Below the pieces are notes generated by a model. The model searched no databases, was not told the DNA's origin, and saw only the letters and a list, made by a program, of their open reading frames with translations. Below, piece after piece: positions 15,400 through 24,953 of a DNA stretch of 35,800 nucleotides (its first letter is position 1; each line of letters opens with the position of its first letter). Where the stretch lies: assembly GCA_946481345.1 (NCBI GenBank), contig CAMLMY010000022.1, positions 1 through 35,800 of the forward strand. Reading direction: 5' to 3'. The position numbers were made by a program, and so were the translations under genes. The DNA comes from an uncultured Gilliamella sp. (GTDB taxonomy: Bacteria; Pseudomonadota; Gammaproteobacteria; Enterobacterales; Orbaceae).

Positions 15400-17466
15400 A
15401 TGAGTTATCAAGTTCTAGCACGTAAATGGCGACCTAAATCATTTTCTGAAGTGGTTGGTCAACAGCATGTTTTAAAAATTTTATCTAACGCGCTATCTCT
15501 AGGACGTGTTCATCATGCTTATCTGTTTTCGGGTACTCGAGGCGTTGGAAAAACATCTATTGCTCGTCTATTAGCAAAAGGTTTAAACTGCGAAACAGGT
15601 ATAACCGCCACACCTTGCGGTGAATGTGATAATTGCCGTGATATTGAGTTAGGACGCTTTGTTGATCTGCTTGAAATTGATGCTGCTTCTCGAACTAAAG
15701 TAGAGGATACTAGGGAGATCTTGGATAACATTCAATATCTTCCTACTAAGGGGCGTTTTAAAGTCTATCTAATTGACGAAGTGCATATGCTATCACGCAG
15801 TAGTTTTAACGCACTACTTAAAACATTAGAAGAGCCACCAGAACACGTCAAATTTTTGTTAGCTACGACTGATCCTCAAAAATTACCTATTACTATATTG
15901 TCGCGCTGCTTGCATTTACACTTAAATGTTCTTGATACGTCGCTCATTGGTGAGCAACTTACTCATATTTTAAAATTGGAGCAGATTAAAAACGATCCAA
16001 AAGCGATATCGTTATTGGCTAAAGCGGCTAATGGCAGTATGCGTGATGCATTAAGTTTAACTGACCAAGCCATCGCACTTGGTAATGGCGAAGTTGATAC
16101 AGCATCAGTGACGTTGATGTTAGGTACTCTTGATAAATCCATCCCTTTTTCACTGATCGAAGCACTGTACCATAATGAGGGTAATGTCTTAATGCAGCAA
16201 ATTGATATGGCAGCAGCACAAGGTGCAGATTGGGATAATTTATTAGCAGAAAGTATTGCACTTTTACATCAAATTGCTTTGTTGCAAGTTGTACCAACCG
16301 CATTAGGCGATTATACCGATCAAGAAGAACGTATTCGTTTTCTAGCAAAATATATGGCGCCAAATGACGTGCAGTTATATTATCAAATCCTATTGATGGG
16401 TAGAAAAGATTTGGCGTATGCTCCAGATAAAAAAATAGGTACTGAAATGAGTTTTTTACGTGCTTTAGCTTTCATGCCTAAAAATAATGATACAACTATA
16501 GCACCTAAACCAAGTATTAAACCACAGGTTGAGCCATCAATTGTTGCTGAACCTAAGTCACACATACAATCAACACAGTTTTTATCAAAAAAAAAGTGCA
16601 ATCCAGAATCGGAATCTAACTTAACTTCAAATCAAAATAGCAACATACCTGTTGACTCTCAACCTGTACCGATTGCTCAATCAAATGTTCAAGATCTATC
16701 TATTCCTGATGATGCATCCTCTGTTACAAAAAACATATTAGAAATGAGGATGCAGTTAATCAAAGGAGAACAAAAAACAAAAAAGTCTGAACCCAAAGTC
16801 GAGCCTTTGCAGCCAAAATCAGAGGTAATTCATTCATCATTAACTCATGCTAAAAATATTACTCAACTCGCTGATAATAAACAAGTCGATATTAAAGATA
16901 ATGATGAAGATGAGCATGACAATGAGACAGAAGAAGTCATTACGGCTGAAAATTATCAGTGGCAAGCTTGTGGTTATGTTGAGACTAAAGATGATTTAAT
17001 TATTGACACTAAAACTTTTCGGGAATCGCTCAACGGTGATAAAACACCTGAAATGACAAAAAAATTAATTGAGGAAATGGCAGAGAAAGATGCGTGGTGT
17101 TTTGAAATAGAACAGTTGGATTTATCGCCACTTATCAAACAAATTGTCAGTAATTCGTTTATTGAACAGACAGATGAAAATAATATCATTTTACATATGC
17201 GATCTGCGGTAAAACATCTGATCAATTCATCAAGTAATGTGACTAAAGTTGAAAAAGCGATAGCTAATTATCGCCAACGAGCATTAAATGTTAAGATCAT
17301 TCTTGATGATAATAAGGATAATAAAACGCCTTTAGAAATGCGTGAAGATCTTTATCAACAAAAGCTTGCACAAGCTAAGGTGACCATAAATGAAGATCCA
17401 AAAGTATCGATGATCTGTCAATATTTTGAAGCGAAGATTGATGAGGCGAGCATTCGTCCTGTATAA
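15400..17466 (+). CDS. dnaX: DNA polymerase III subunits gamma/tau
   Basis: Clamp-loader ATPase and replisome organiser. Residues 1-~220 are nearly identical to E. coli DnaX: MSYQVLARKWRP, Walker A GTRGVGKTS (about 45-53), the four-cysteine zinc site around CGECDNC, IDEVHMLSR, and the SRC arginine finger. The clamp-loader collar follows to about 360, then a long low-complexity, charged linker and the tau-specific C-terminal domain (about 540-688) for DnaB and polymerase alpha contact. The ATG at 15400 gives exactly the E. coli N-terminus; an ATG three codons upstream (15391) is possible. The linker begins near a run of nine A (16587-16595), the expected place for gamma formation. ybaB follows after 32 bases, the usual dnaX-ybaB order. 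Confidence 0.97.
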   Translation: MSYQVLARKWRPKSFSEVVGQQHVLKILSNALSLGRVHHAYLFSGTRGVGKTSIARLLAKGLNCETGITATPCGECDNCRDIELGRFVDLLEIDAASRTKVEDTREILDNIQYLPTKGRFKVYLIDEVHMLSRSSFNALLKTLEEPPEHVKFLLATTDPQKLPITILSRCLHLHLNVLDTSLIGEQLTHILKLEQIKNDPKAISLLAKAANGSMRDALSLTDQAIALGNGEVDTASVTLMLGTLDKSIPFSLIEALYHNEGNVLMQQIDMAAAQGADWDNLLAESIALLHQIALLQVVPTALGDYTDQEERIRFLAKYMAPNDVQLYYQILLMGRKDLAYAPDKKIGTEMSFLRALAFMPKNNDTTIAPKPSIKPQVEPSIVAEPKSHIQSTQFLSKKKCNPESESNLTSNQNSNIPVDSQPVPIAQSNVQDLSIPDDASSVTKNILEMRMQLIKGEQKTKKSEPKVEPLQPKSEVIHSSLTHAKNITQLADNKQVDIKDNDEDEHDNETEEVITAENYQWQACGYVETKDDLIIDTKTFRESLNGDKTPEMTKKLIEEMAEKDAWCFEIEQLDLSPLIKQIVSNSFIEQTDENNIILHMRSAVKHLINSSSNVTKVEKAIANYRQRALNVKIILDDNKDNKTPLEMREDLYQQKLAQAKVTINEDPKVSMICQYFEAKIDEASIRPV
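16587..16619 (+). other. dnaX slippery site and gamma stop codon
   Basis: Codons TCA AAA AAA AAG TGC contain a nine-A run. A -1 shift at A-AAA-AAG continues GTG CAA TCC AGA ATC GGA ATC and stops at TAA (16617-16619), giving a gamma form of about 406 aa (E. coli gamma is 431 aa). A +1 outcome also stops within about ten codons. No clear Shine-Dalgarno-like stimulator precedes the run, and I found no strong downstream hairpin, so transcriptional slippage, as known for the Thermus dnaX A9 run, is an alternative to ribosomal shifting. Confidence 0.6.
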
Positions 17467-17498
17467 TTATGGGCTAAATTTTTTAATGAGGAATAAAT

Positions 17499-17837
17499 AT
17501 GTTTTCAGGTGGAAAAGGTGGTTTGGGCAATTTAATGAAGCAAGCTCAACAAATGCAAGCAAAAATGCAACAAGCACAAGAAGAGATTGCCAAATTAGAG
17601 GTGACAGGTGAATCAGGTGCTGGTTTAGTTAAAGTAACAATAAATGGTTCACATAACTGTAAACGTGTTGAAATTGATCCCTCTTTAGTTACGGAAGATG
17701 ATAAAGAGATGTTGGAAGATCTAATTGCTGCTGCCTACAATGATGCGACTCGTCGTTTAGATGACGCACAAAAAGAGCGAATGGCACAAGTAACTGGCGG
17801 TATGCAGTTACCACCAGGCTTTAAAATGCCGTTTTAA
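17499..17837 (+). CDS. ybaB: YbaB/EbfC nucleoid-associated protein
   Basis: 112 aa, the normal family length (E. coli 109). Begins [20 protein letters not shown], with a glutamine-rich N-terminal helix (about 10-35) that forms the arm of the tweezer-like dimer; then [20 protein letters not shown] and the C-terminal PPGFKMPF typical of gammaproteobacterial members. Small DNA-binding dimer with a role in nucleoid organisation and possibly gene regulation. GAGG lies eight bases before the ATG. Directly after dnaX and likely cotranscribed. recR, the usual third gene of this cluster in E. coli, is not next; a hairpin and then ruvA follow. Confidence 0.95.
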   Translation: MFSGGKGGLGNLMKQAQQMQAKMQQAQEEIAKLEVTGESGAGLVKVTINGSHNCKRVEIDPSLVTEDDKEMLEDLIAAAYNDATRRLDDAQKERMAQVTGGMQLPPGFKMPF

Positions 17838-17872
17838 TTGATTTTATTATATTAATTTAATCTTACTTTTTT

Positions 17873-17896
17873 GCCGATTATTAAACAGTAATCGGC
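17873..17896 (+). terminator. hairpin terminator after ybaB
   Basis: GCCGATTA and TAATCGGC pair (8 bp) around an 8-nt loop, followed by GAATTTCTTT. The U tract is interrupted, so efficiency is uncertain. Confidence 0.5.
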
Positions 17897-18097
17897 GAAT
17901 TTCTTTCAGCTATTGCCTGTCTATTTATACAGTTTTTCTTTATTAATTTTTTTCTATCAGGTAAACTAACGACCAATTACTTTCAAATTAATTGCTACTC
18001 TTGTTCGTCAAATAAAAATTAATGATTAAATAATGAATATTTTATTTTCAAGAGCCGTCAATTATTTCAACCAACAGTAAATTACTAAGGATAAATT

Positions 18098-18706
18098 GTG
18101 ATAGGTCGTCTACGTGGAACCATTATTGAAAAGCAACCACCTAAAGTTCTGATTGAAGTGGGTGGCGTCGGCTATGAGGTTTTTATGCCGATGACCTGTT
18201 TTTATGAACTTCCTGACAATGGGCAAGAGGTCATTGTATTAACCCATTTTGTGGTGCGGGAAGATGCGCAAATATTATATGGCTTTAATCAAGAGCAAGA
18301 ACGAGAATTGTTTCGTGAATTGATTAAGGTCAATGGTGTAGGCCCTAAATTAGCGTTGGCAATTTTGTCTGGAATGTCTGCACAACAATTTATTAGTGCC
18401 GTTGAGCAGGGTGAAATTAAAACTTTAGTTAAATTGCCAGGTGTTGGCACTAAAACAGCAGAACGTTTGATTGTGGAAATGAAAGATCGCCTTAAACGTT
18501 TTGCTGAGCAGCTTTCACCGATAAGTACAGTTATAGAAGCCAGCAGCGTTAAAAAATCATCTAACCAAATAGAAAGCGAAGCTGTATCAGCACTCATCGC
18601 ATTAGGTTATAAACCACAAGAAGCCAGTCGAATTATTAATAAAGTTATTTTACCTGATATGGATTGTGAAACGCTTATTCGCGAAGCATTAAAATCAGCA
18701 TTATAA
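18098..18706 (+). CDS. ruvA: Holliday junction branch migration protein RuvA
   Basis: 202 aa (E. coli 203). N-terminal OB-fold ([15 protein letters not shown]...[11 protein letters not shown]), two helix-hairpin-helix motifs ([13 protein letters not shown] and [16 protein letters not shown]), and the C-terminal RuvB-binding domain (about 155-202, [20 protein letters not shown]). Tetramers bind the Holliday junction and load RuvB rings. The start is GTG with AAGGAT seven bases upstream; the product length and MIGRL N-terminus confirm it. ruvB follows 13 bases after the stop, so the pair is one operon; ruvC is not adjacent. Confidence 0.96.
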   Translation: MIGRLRGTIIEKQPPKVLIEVGGVGYEVFMPMTCFYELPDNGQEVIVLTHFVVREDAQILYGFNQEQERELFRELIKVNGVGPKLALAILSGMSAQQFISAVEQGEIKTLVKLPGVGTKTAERLIVEMKDRLKRFAEQLSPISTVIEASSVKKSSNQIESEAVSALIALGYKPQEASRIINKVILPDMDCETLIREALKSAL

Positions 18707-18719
18707 ATAGGGATTTACT

Positions 18720-19724
18720 ATGATTGAAGCGGATCGCTTGATTGCACCTCAAGCCAAAAAGGAAGAAGAATCACTGGATCGTGCTATTCGTCCTAAAAGT
18801 TTGGACGAATATATTGGGCAAGCACAAGTACGTGAACAGATGAAAATTTTTATTCAAGCTGCCAAGCAACGTAGCGATGCACTTGATCATGTGTTAATTT
18901 TTGGTCCGCCTGGACTAGGTAAAACAACTTTAGCTAATATTGTTGCTAACGAAATGAACGTTAATTTACGTACCACTTCCGGCCCTGTATTAGAAAAAGC
19001 AGGTGATTTAGCTGCAATGTTAACCAATTTAGAGCCTAACGATGTGCTATTTATTGATGAAATCCATCGCCTTTCACCTGTAGTAGAAGAAATTTTATAT
19101 CCAGCTATGGAAGACTATCAGCTTGATATTATGATAGGGGAAGGTCCCGCAGCACGTTCAATTAAAATCGATTTGCCTCCATTTACACTTATTGGTGCAA
19201 CTACGCGAGCGGGTTCGTTAACCTCGCCATTACGTGATCGTTTTGGTATTGTGCAACGCCTTGAGTTTTATCGGGTTGAGGATTTGGAATATATTGTTAG
19301 TCGTAGTGCTAAATTTTTAGGTATGGACTTATCTGATGAGGGTGCTCATTTAATTGCCAAACGTTCACGCGGAACGCCTCGAATTGCTAATCGTTTATTG
19401 CGTCGCGTGCGTGATTATGCTGATGTAAAATCAAAAGGTGTGATTGATCAAAAAATTGCGTCCCAAGCACTTGATATGTTAGATGTAGATAACGAAGGTT
19501 TTGATTATATGGACCGTAAATTATTACTCACCATTATTGAAAAGTTTATGGGTGGGCCTGTAGGTCTTGATAACATTGCAGCTGCCATAGGTGAGGAGCG
19601 TGAAACCATCGAAGATGTGCTCGAACCGTTTTTGATTCAACAAGGTTATATTCAAAGAACGCCAAGGGGTCGAATTGCAACACCACATGCTTATCGACAT
19701 TTTGGTATTATTCAAGATGAGTGA
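18720..19724 (+). CDS. ruvB: Holliday junction helicase motor RuvB
   Basis: 334 aa AAA+ ATPase (E. coli 336), hexameric motor of branch migration. Walker [11 protein letters not shown] (about 60-69), Walker [11 protein letters not shown], sensor 1 [10 protein letters not shown], arginine finger region SPLRDRFG, and a C-terminal winged helix ([17 protein letters not shown]). AGGGA lies upstream of the ATG. Cotranscribed with ruvA; a strong bidirectional terminator follows. Confidence 0.97.
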   Translation: MIEADRLIAPQAKKEEESLDRAIRPKSLDEYIGQAQVREQMKIFIQAAKQRSDALDHVLIFGPPGLGKTTLANIVANEMNVNLRTTSGPVLEKAGDLAAMLTNLEPNDVLFIDEIHRLSPVVEEILYPAMEDYQLDIMIGEGPAARSIKIDLPPFTLIGATTRAGSLTSPLRDRFGIVQRLEFYRVEDLEYIVSRSAKFLGMDLSDEGAHLIAKRSRGTPRIANRLLRRVRDYADVKSKGVIDQKIASQALDMLDVDNEGFDYMDRKLLLTIIEKFMGGPVGLDNIAAAIGEERETIEDVLEPFLIQQGYIQRTPRGRIATPHAYRHFGIIQDE

Positions 19725-19755
19725 TTACTTTTTTTAAAAAGTAAAAAAGATATAC

Positions 19756-19786
19756 AAAAGCGCGACTCAAACTTGGTCGCGCTTTT
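19756..19786. terminator. bidirectional terminator between ruvB and cysK
   Basis: AAAAGCGCGAC and GTCGCGCTTTT form an 11-bp GC-rich stem with a 9-nt loop; A and T runs on the two sides let it serve both the ruvAB transcript and the convergent cysK transcript. Confidence 0.85.
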
Positions 19787-19802
19787 CGTTTCGAGGTTTG
19801 GT

Positions 19803-20768
19803 TTAACCAAGTTCTTTTTCAGTAAAAATACCACTAAATAAATCCGTACTAAGATAACGCTCACCAGATGACGGTAAAATTACCACAATGGTTTTATTGG
19901 CATTTTCAGGTAATTTTGCTAAACGATCAGCTGCATAAACGGCTGCACCAGATGATATACCTGCTAAGATACCTTCTTTTTCCATTAATTCTCTCGCAGT
20001 TTCAATGGATTGTTCATTTGTGACCTTTTCAACTATATCAATCAAGCTTAAGTCTAAATTTTCTGGAATAAACCCAGCTCCAATACCTTGAATTTTGTGT
20101 GGTCCTGGTTTAATTGGCTCACCCGCTAGGGCTTGGCTAATAACTGGAGATGTAGCCGGTTCAACAGCTACGGCTGTTATGTTTTTGCCTTGAGTCTTTT
20201 TAATATACCGAACTGTACCTGTAAAAGTACCTCCAGTACCTACACCAGCAATAAAAATATCTACTTGGCCATCCGTATCGTTCCAAATTTCTGGTCCAGT
20301 GGTTTTTTCGTGAATTTCTGGGTTGGCTGGATTACTAAATTGTTGCAGCATGATGTTTTTTTGAGGATTACTAGCAACAATCTCTTCGGCTTTTTCAATT
20401 GCGCCTTTCATGCCTTTTGCCGCTTCAGTCAAAATTAGATTAGCACCTAAAGCTTTAAGTAATTTTCGACGTTCTATACTCATGCTTTCTGGCATGGTTA
20501 AGGTTAGTTTATAACCTCGTGCTGCAGCGACTGCTGCAAGAGCAATACCCGTATTACCACTAGTAGGTTCGATTAATTCAACATCCGATGTTAATAACCC
20601 GCGTTTTTCTGCATCCCAAATCATATTTGATGCAATACGACATTTAACACTAAAACTAGGATTGCGAGATTCCACTTTGGCTAAAATATTACCGTTACCA
20701 AAATGTTTTAAACGAACTAGAGGCGTGTGACCGATGGTTTGAGAATTATCATCAAATATTTTACTCAT
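19803..20768 (-). CDS. cysK: cysteine synthase A (O-acetylserine sulfhydrylase)
   Basis: 321 aa PLP enzyme forming cysteine from O-acetylserine and sulfide. Schiff-base Lys42 in [22 protein letters not shown], substrate loop [14 protein letters not shown] phosphate loop GTGGTFTG, and C-terminal [11 protein letters not shown], all as in E. coli CysK (323 aa) rather than CysM. The ATG is preceded by an AGGAT-type site. Single gene, convergent with ruvB. The 250 bases upstream are AT-rich and contain the promoter; I did not identify a CysB site with confidence. Confidence 0.96.
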   Translation of the reverse strand: MSKIFDDNSQTIGHTPLVRLKHFGNGNILAKVESRNPSFSVKCRIASNMIWDAEKRGLLTSDVELIEPTSGNTGIALAAVAAARGYKLTLTMPESMSIERRKLLKALGANLILTEAAKGMKGAIEKAEEIVASNPQKNIMLQQFSNPANPEIHEKTTGPEIWNDTDGQVDIFIAGVGTGGTFTGTVRYIKKTQGKNITAVAVEPATSPVISQALAGEPIKPGPHKIQGIGAGFIPENLDLSLIDIVEKVTNEQSIETARELMEKEGILAGISSGAAVYAADRLAKLPENANKTIVVILPSSGERYLSTDLFSGIFTEKELG

Positions 20769-21021
20769 TAAATAATCCTTATAAATAACTTTAAAGGGAA
20801 TAGCGTTTTAATAATCGCTGACGATAACAATATTATAAAGATTACTTAAAAAGATGATACTAAATAATAATTATAACAATATTCGTTTTTGATATAAGAA
20901 AGATGTAATTTTATTGATAACTAAAAATGTATTCATAAAATAGTACACAATTGAAGTTAATATAATTTGATATCATCCCAGTATAAAAATTCAGAATTAT
21001 TTGATAAATTATTGACTTTTA

Positions 21022-21114
21022 ATGAAGCAAAACGATAAAACAGGTACTGTTAGATTAGTAGGAAATAAGATTTTATTTATGGATGGATGTTATTTAAGGA
21101 AATCGAATGTTTGA
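21022..21114 (+). CDS. 30-codon ORF coupled to the SUKH gene (possible remnant)
   Basis: Encodes MKQNDKTGTVRLVGNKILFM plus ten more residues and stops at a TGA overlapping the start of the next gene (AATGTTTGA). Such coupling is common between a toxin tail or leader peptide and its immunity gene. The peptide itself is not recognisable and there is no strong ribosome binding site, so it may be just the last piece of a lost upstream gene. Confidence 0.25.
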   Translation: MKQNDKTGTVRLVGNKILFMDGCYLRKSNV

Positions 21115-21751
21115 ATCAAAATATGCTGTGCCAAGAAATATTGATAAGCTTATTTCTAAATTAAAAATTACAACAGATTCTCATAATTCTTATATTAAAT
21201 TTTTAAAGAAATATAATGTCATTGCCTTTGATGAGGATGTGTTTGATTATTCCATTGACTGTCAAGGTGAATCACTTCCGCTTGAAGTAATGTTCGGATT
21301 CTCTAAGAAACGAGATCGGGAAGATGTAATTGCTAATAACTGGATGTATTTAAATAGAATCCCTAAACGGTCCATTGCTATAGCATCTTTAAATTTCGGA
21401 GATTTACTTTGTTTGTATCCAAATGGCAAAGTTTATCATTGGGATCATGAAGTAAATGATCTATATTTTGATATGACAGTCAGAAATGGTTATTTAGAGC
21501 AGAATCTAGATTTAAAGCTTGTCGCTAATTCCTTTGATGAATTTCTAACAAAAATTATTAAAACCGAAATCGAAGATTTTGATCCTAATGTTCCTTATTC
21601 TGATGATTACATAGATTTTTTGATGAACGATTCTAAATACTTTTTTATGTCTTCGAAAAAAATAATTCAGGTGCGTTTAAAAAAATTAGAACTTTCTGAA
21701 AAAGGACGTGAGTTGATAGCGAAATTTAAAAGAGAAGGGCTTGTAAGGTAA
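21107..21751 (+). CDS. SMI1/KNR4 (SUKH) family immunity-type protein
   Basis: 214 aa, soluble. The middle portion IPKRSIAIASLNFGDLLCL followed by GKVYHWDHE, with an N-terminal acidic strand region (NVIAFDEDVFDY), is the signature of the SMI1/KNR4 or SUKH superfamily. The C-terminal SFDEFLTKI is the usual end of the fold, with ~60 extra residues after it. SUKH proteins are widespread immunity proteins against nuclease and other polymorphic toxins. AAGGAAATCGA precedes the ATG. No toxin gene is present in the window, and a second, broken gene follows after 33 bases, so this looks like an orphan immunity array, as left by Rhs/CDI-type toxin exchange. The specific toxin target is unknown. Confidence 0.72.
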   Translation: MFESKYAVPRNIDKLISKLKITTDSHNSYIKFLKKYNVIAFDEDVFDYSIDCQGESLPLEVMFGFSKKRDREDVIANNWMYLNRIPKRSIAIASLNFGDLLCLYPNGKVYHWDHEVNDLYFDMTVRNGYLEQNLDLKLVANSFDEFLTKIIKTEIEDFDPNVPYSDDYIDFLMNDSKYFFMSSKKIIQVRLKKLELSEKGRELIAKFKREGLVR

Positions 21752-21784
21752 AAAAGGGATAATTTCATCAAAAGGAGCATCCAA

Positions 21785-22334
21785 ATGATAGATATTAATG
21801 CAGATATAATAAGCTACAAAACTTTGGGTAATATTGAGATTGGTCGTGATGTGGAATTTTATGCAGACGAATTATATGAAAATTTTGATGTTGAAGAAAG
21901 CACGTGGGAAAAACCAAGTTCTTCAAATAAAGTTGGATACGAACTAAAATATTTGTATTGTTTGAATAATGGAACAATAACTATTTCTACAAATTGAAAT
22001 GGTCGAATTGAAGAGTTATGGTGTAATCAAAATTATAAAGGAAAATACACAAATAAATATAAAAATGAATTATATGCTGGCATTTCAATGGGAGAACTGC
22101 TTAATTTAACCAAAAAATAGCTTATTTTTTTGGGATGAACTTATTCCTGATGACGACTATGGTATAGCTATTGCACTTCCTTCTCCATGGGATGAACTCG
22201 ATGACTATTTTAAAGATCTTCCATCAGATTTAACGCTAAATGAGATTTATGTTGGTAATCGTGATTGTTATCGGACAGTATATAAAAAAAAGAGAAGAAA
22301 AAAATCAAAGTGGAAAGCAAGACGAGTTAGATAA
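21785..22334 (+). pseudogene. broken accessory (probable immunity) gene: in-frame TGA plus frameshift
   Basis: A strong AAAGGAG site precedes the ATG. The first 70 codons (MIDINADIISYKTLGNIEIG...) end at TGA 21995-21997, but the same frame continues at once with coding-like sequence (NGRIEELWCNQNYKGKYTNK...) to TAG at 22118. Skipping one A in the six-A run 22112-22117 opens a third stretch (LFFWDELIPDDDYGIAIALP...LNEIYVGNRDCYR...) to TAA at 22334. The restored protein would be about 183 aa, acidic and soluble with a basic tail. I do not recognise a family; position after a SUKH gene suggests an immunity protein. A sequencing error could explain the frameshift but not easily both lesions. Confidence 0.6.
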
Positions 22335-22335
22335 T

Positions 22336-22383
22336 AAAGCCGATATAATAAGCCCTAAATTTATAAGAAATATTGATGTTTAA
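22336..22383 (+). repeat. tandem remnant of the preceding gene's 5' end
   Basis: GCCGATATAATAAGCCCTAA... reads ADIISPKFIRNIDV and parallels codons 6-20 of the broken gene (ADIISYKTLGNIEI). It suggests that two or more related genes once stood in tandem. Confidence 0.45.
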
Positions 22384-22514
22384 TGTAATTTCAAATTCTA
22401 TTCTATTGAATCATATTATTTTATTGTAATGAAACAACTCTTTTAAGTACCTAGTTCTTGAGCGAGACAGATGTTAAAAGCTGTATTAAAAAAGAGCAGA
22501 TGTAAGCAAATAAT

Positions 22515-23021
22515 TTAATCTAGGCTATCGTTTTCCATTTCTAATTCAATTTTTTTTATCGCTTGTTCACAGCGGTAGATTCGATTATCCAATGTAGCAA
22601 CTTTAATATGATCAATTGAATCAGATGAAAGTTCAAATTCATATTTCATATCTTGTAATCGCCTTAGATAATCCAAATGTCTTGAGTGTTTTTCGGCAAG
22701 TGTTTCCAGTATAACATAGTCGGTAGGCTGCTTACGTAAATGTCCAGTAGCAAGCTCGCGGGTAAGGGCGGAGATTTGATCAATAAGCTTTTCTGAAAAA
22801 AATTCAATTTGCATCAATTTTTGAGAGAGTACCGCATCGCAAAGGGCTTGATAAGTCTGCTTTATTTTATCAAGATAGAATTGGTTATTGGATTCGATTT
22901 TGCTAGTGTTAAACAAATGTTCATCGAAATAATGTTCTTGAAAAGATTGTTGATCTGTTAAATTGATCTCTTGTTCAAGTACATTAATTTGATTTTTTAA
23001 TTTTTCCAAAAAATTTTGCAT
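22515..23021 (-). CDS. priC: primosomal replication protein PriC-like
   Basis: 168 aa, all-helical and charged, matching PriC family layout: an N-terminal coiled region (LEKLKNQINVLEQEI), a conserved FDEHLFNT motif near 31-38, ISALTRELATGHLR at about 84-97, and a C-terminal helical hairpin with DYLRRLQDMKYEFE and AIKKIELEMEN. PriC helps reload DnaB at stalled forks through Rep/SSB in a PriA-independent route. It lies 13 bases downstream of yfbV on the same strand and is probably cotranscribed with it. Sequence divergence in this family is high, so the call rests on motif order and length. Confidence 0.75.
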   Translation of the reverse strand: MQNFLEKLKNQINVLEQEINLTDQQSFQEHYFDEHLFNTSKIESNNQFYLDKIKQTYQALCDAVLSQKLMQIEFFSEKLIDQISALTRELATGHLRKQPTDYVILETLAEKHSRHLDYLRRLQDMKYEFELSSDSIDHIKVATLDNRIYRCEQAIKKIELEMENDSLD

Positions 23022-23034
23022 GAGTTAATCTTCA

Positions 23035-23508
23035 TTATTGGCTAGATGCATCATCATCTTGTCCAAAATAATTACCTAAATGAATTTTAGATAAGTTTAT
23101 AAGTTGCATTAATGATTCAAACGTTAATTTTTCATTTGGGTTTGCGTTAACATTTAATACTTTTTTCTCGATGAGTTGTAATTTGATTCGGTTATAGCAA
23201 TCCACTAAATTAAGGGGTAAAGGTGATTGTGAACGTCGACCCAACCAAAATATACCTTGTAATGGTAAGCTCAAGGCAAACAAAATAGTTAAGATTGTTA
23301 CTGCAAGCTGCGCTGGCATATAATATTGCCAAACAATTAGCCCTACAATACAGGGTGGCAAATATTTTGTTATGGTTTTTATGTGGTTAATGATTTTTAA
23401 TTCAGGAAATGAATGCATCAATTGCTGATCAGTCGGACAAAGCTTCATATACCTTTGTCCAGCCTTAAATGTATTAACTAAATTCATCTTGTTGGGATTC
23501 CTCGACAT
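23035..23508 (-). CDS. yfbV: YfbV/UPF0208 inner-membrane protein
   Basis: 157 aa (E. coli 151). Two membrane segments (about 48-66, LPPCIVGLIVWQYYM, and 68-90, LAVTILTILFALSLPLQGIFWLG) followed by RRSQSPLPLNL, a highly conserved family signature, and a cytosolic C-terminal tail. In E. coli YfbV has been reported to insulate the Ter macrodomain. It diverges from ackA-pta exactly as in enteric genomes, which supports orthology. It precedes priC in an apparent operon. Confidence 0.92.
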   Translation of the reverse strand: MSRNPNKMNLVNTFKAGQRYMKLCPTDQQLMHSFPELKIINHIKTITKYLPPCIVGLIVWQYYMPAQLAVTILTILFALSLPLQGIFWLGRRSQSPLPLNLVDCYNRIKLQLIEKKVLNVNANPNEKLTFESLMQLINLSKIHLGNYFGQDDDASSQ

Positions 23509-23682
23509 TCACTTCTTATTGTCTTAAAATAATGTCATTCAAATTGGAGACTCTCTCTATTTTATCTCAAAAAGCAAGATATCAGAAGTCACCTTAACGT
23601 AGTCACATCGATTTTTAAATCATGTGTTGAGTTACCAATTTTGATTGGTATATATCTTTTTATTCAATTTATAGGAATTACT

Positions 23683-24888
23683 ATGTCATCAAGTAATAAC
23701 GCTCTTGTTCTTAATTGCGGAAGTTCTTCATTAAAATTTGCCATTATTAACCCTGAAAATGGTGATGAGTTTTTATCGGGGTTAGCTGAATGTTTTAATC
23801 TTCCTGATGCACGTATTAAGTGGAAACTTGATGGTGTTAAGAACGAAGCTTCTTTAGGTGCTGGCGCTGCTCATAGTGAAGCAATCAGATTTATTGTTAA
23901 TAGCATCTTCCCTCAAAAACCAGAATTATTAGATAGTATTAAATCTATTGGACACCGTATCGTTCACGGTGGTGAAAAATATACTCAATCTGTCGTAATT
24001 GATGATTCAGTATTAAAAGGTATTGAAGAAGCTGCAGCATTTGCACCTTTACATAATCCTGCGCACTTAATCGGTATTCGTGAAGCTTTTGCAGAGTTCC
24101 CTCATCTAAAAACTAAAAATGTTGCTGTATTTGATACTGCATTCCATACAACTATGCCAAAAGAAGCTTATTTGTATGCTATTCCTAACGAACTTTATAC
24201 TAAACACGGTATTCGTCGTTATGGCGCACACGGCACTAGCCACTATTATGTTAGCCGTGAAGCTGCAAGATTATTGAATAAACCAGTTGAAGAAACAAAT
24301 GTAATCACTTGTCATTTAGGTAATGGTGCATCAATTACTGCTGTTAAAAACGGTAAATGCGTTGAGACTTCAATGGGCTTAACTCCACTTGAAGGTTTAG
24401 TAATGGGTACACGTAGTGGTGATATCGATCCTGCTATCATGTTCTTCTTACACGATAACTTAAATATGTCAGTTGCTGATATTAACAGTCTTTTAAATAA
24501 AAAATCTGGTCTATTAGGTTTAACAGGTGTAAGTAGCGATTGTCGTTATGTAACTGACAACTATGGCAAAGATGAAAATGCAACAAATGCTTTAGATGTC
24601 TTTGTTCACCGTTTAGTTAAATACATTGGTGGTTATGCAATGCTTTTAGACGGTCGTTTAGATGCAATCGTATTTACTGGTGGTATTGGTGAAAATTCTG
24701 AAGAAGTTCGTCGTATGGCCTTACAAAAATTAAGTATTCTAGGTTTTGAACTTGATCAAGAACGTAACCTTGCTGCACGTTTTGGCAAAGGTGGTACAAT
24801 CACTAAAGACGGCTCTGCTATTGCAATGGTGATTCCAACCAATGAGGAACTTGTTATCGCTCAGGATGCTGCGCGTCTAACTGCTTAA
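23683..24888 (+). CDS. ackA: acetate kinase
   Basis: 401 aa (E. coli 400). Converts acetyl phosphate and ADP to acetate and ATP, the last step of acetate overflow. N-terminal [22 protein letters not shown], the phosphate-binding [16 protein letters not shown], and C-terminal FTGGIGENS are all present. The start chosen is the ATG at 23683 with AGGAA five to eight bases upstream, matching the E. coli MSS... N-terminus; a longer frame from a TTG at 23641 exists but is not supported. A small inverted repeat (TACCAA...TTGGTA, 23633-23650) lies just upstream. pta follows after a hairpin. Confidence 0.97.
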   Translation: MSSSNNALVLNCGSSSLKFAIINPENGDEFLSGLAECFNLPDARIKWKLDGVKNEASLGAGAAHSEAIRFIVNSIFPQKPELLDSIKSIGHRIVHGGEKYTQSVVIDDSVLKGIEEAAAFAPLHNPAHLIGIREAFAEFPHLKTKNVAVFDTAFHTTMPKEAYLYAIPNELYTKHGIRRYGAHGTSHYYVSREAARLLNKPVEETNVITCHLGNGASITAVKNGKCVETSMGLTPLEGLVMGTRSGDIDPAIMFFLHDNLNMSVADINSLLNKKSGLLGLTGVSSDCRYVTDNYGKDENATNALDVFVHRLVKYIGGYAMLLDGRLDAIVFTGGIGENSEEVRRMALQKLSILGFELDQERNLAARFGKGGTITKDGSAIAMVIPTNEELVIAQDAARLTA

Positions 24889-24898
24889 TAAACGATTA

Positions 24899-24925
24899 AA
24901 ACCGCCGAAATGGCGGTTTGTTTTT
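24899..24925 (+). terminator. intercistronic terminator/attenuator between ackA and pta
   Basis: AAACCGCC-GAAAT-GGCGGTTT (8 bp, GC-rich) followed by GTTTTT. It is a good intrinsic terminator, so pta is either expressed by read-through at a lower level or from its own promoter. Confidence 0.75.
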
Positions 24926-24953
24926 ACATAAAAGAATTAAGAGGAAAATAATT

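Noticed and set aside
16028-16363. 111-codon minus-strand frame inside dnaX
   Set aside because: Lies wholly within the conserved dnaX coding region, with no ribosome binding site or protein-like motif; shadow of the real gene.
20133-20438. 101-codon plus-strand frame opposite cysK
   Set aside because: Antisense to invariant cysK motifs; composition is anomalous and no start signal is present.
21995-21997. Recoded TGA (selenocysteine or read-through) in the second immunity-type gene
   Set aside because: No SECIS-like hairpin stood out and a frameshift follows 115 bases later, so plain pseudogenisation is simpler.
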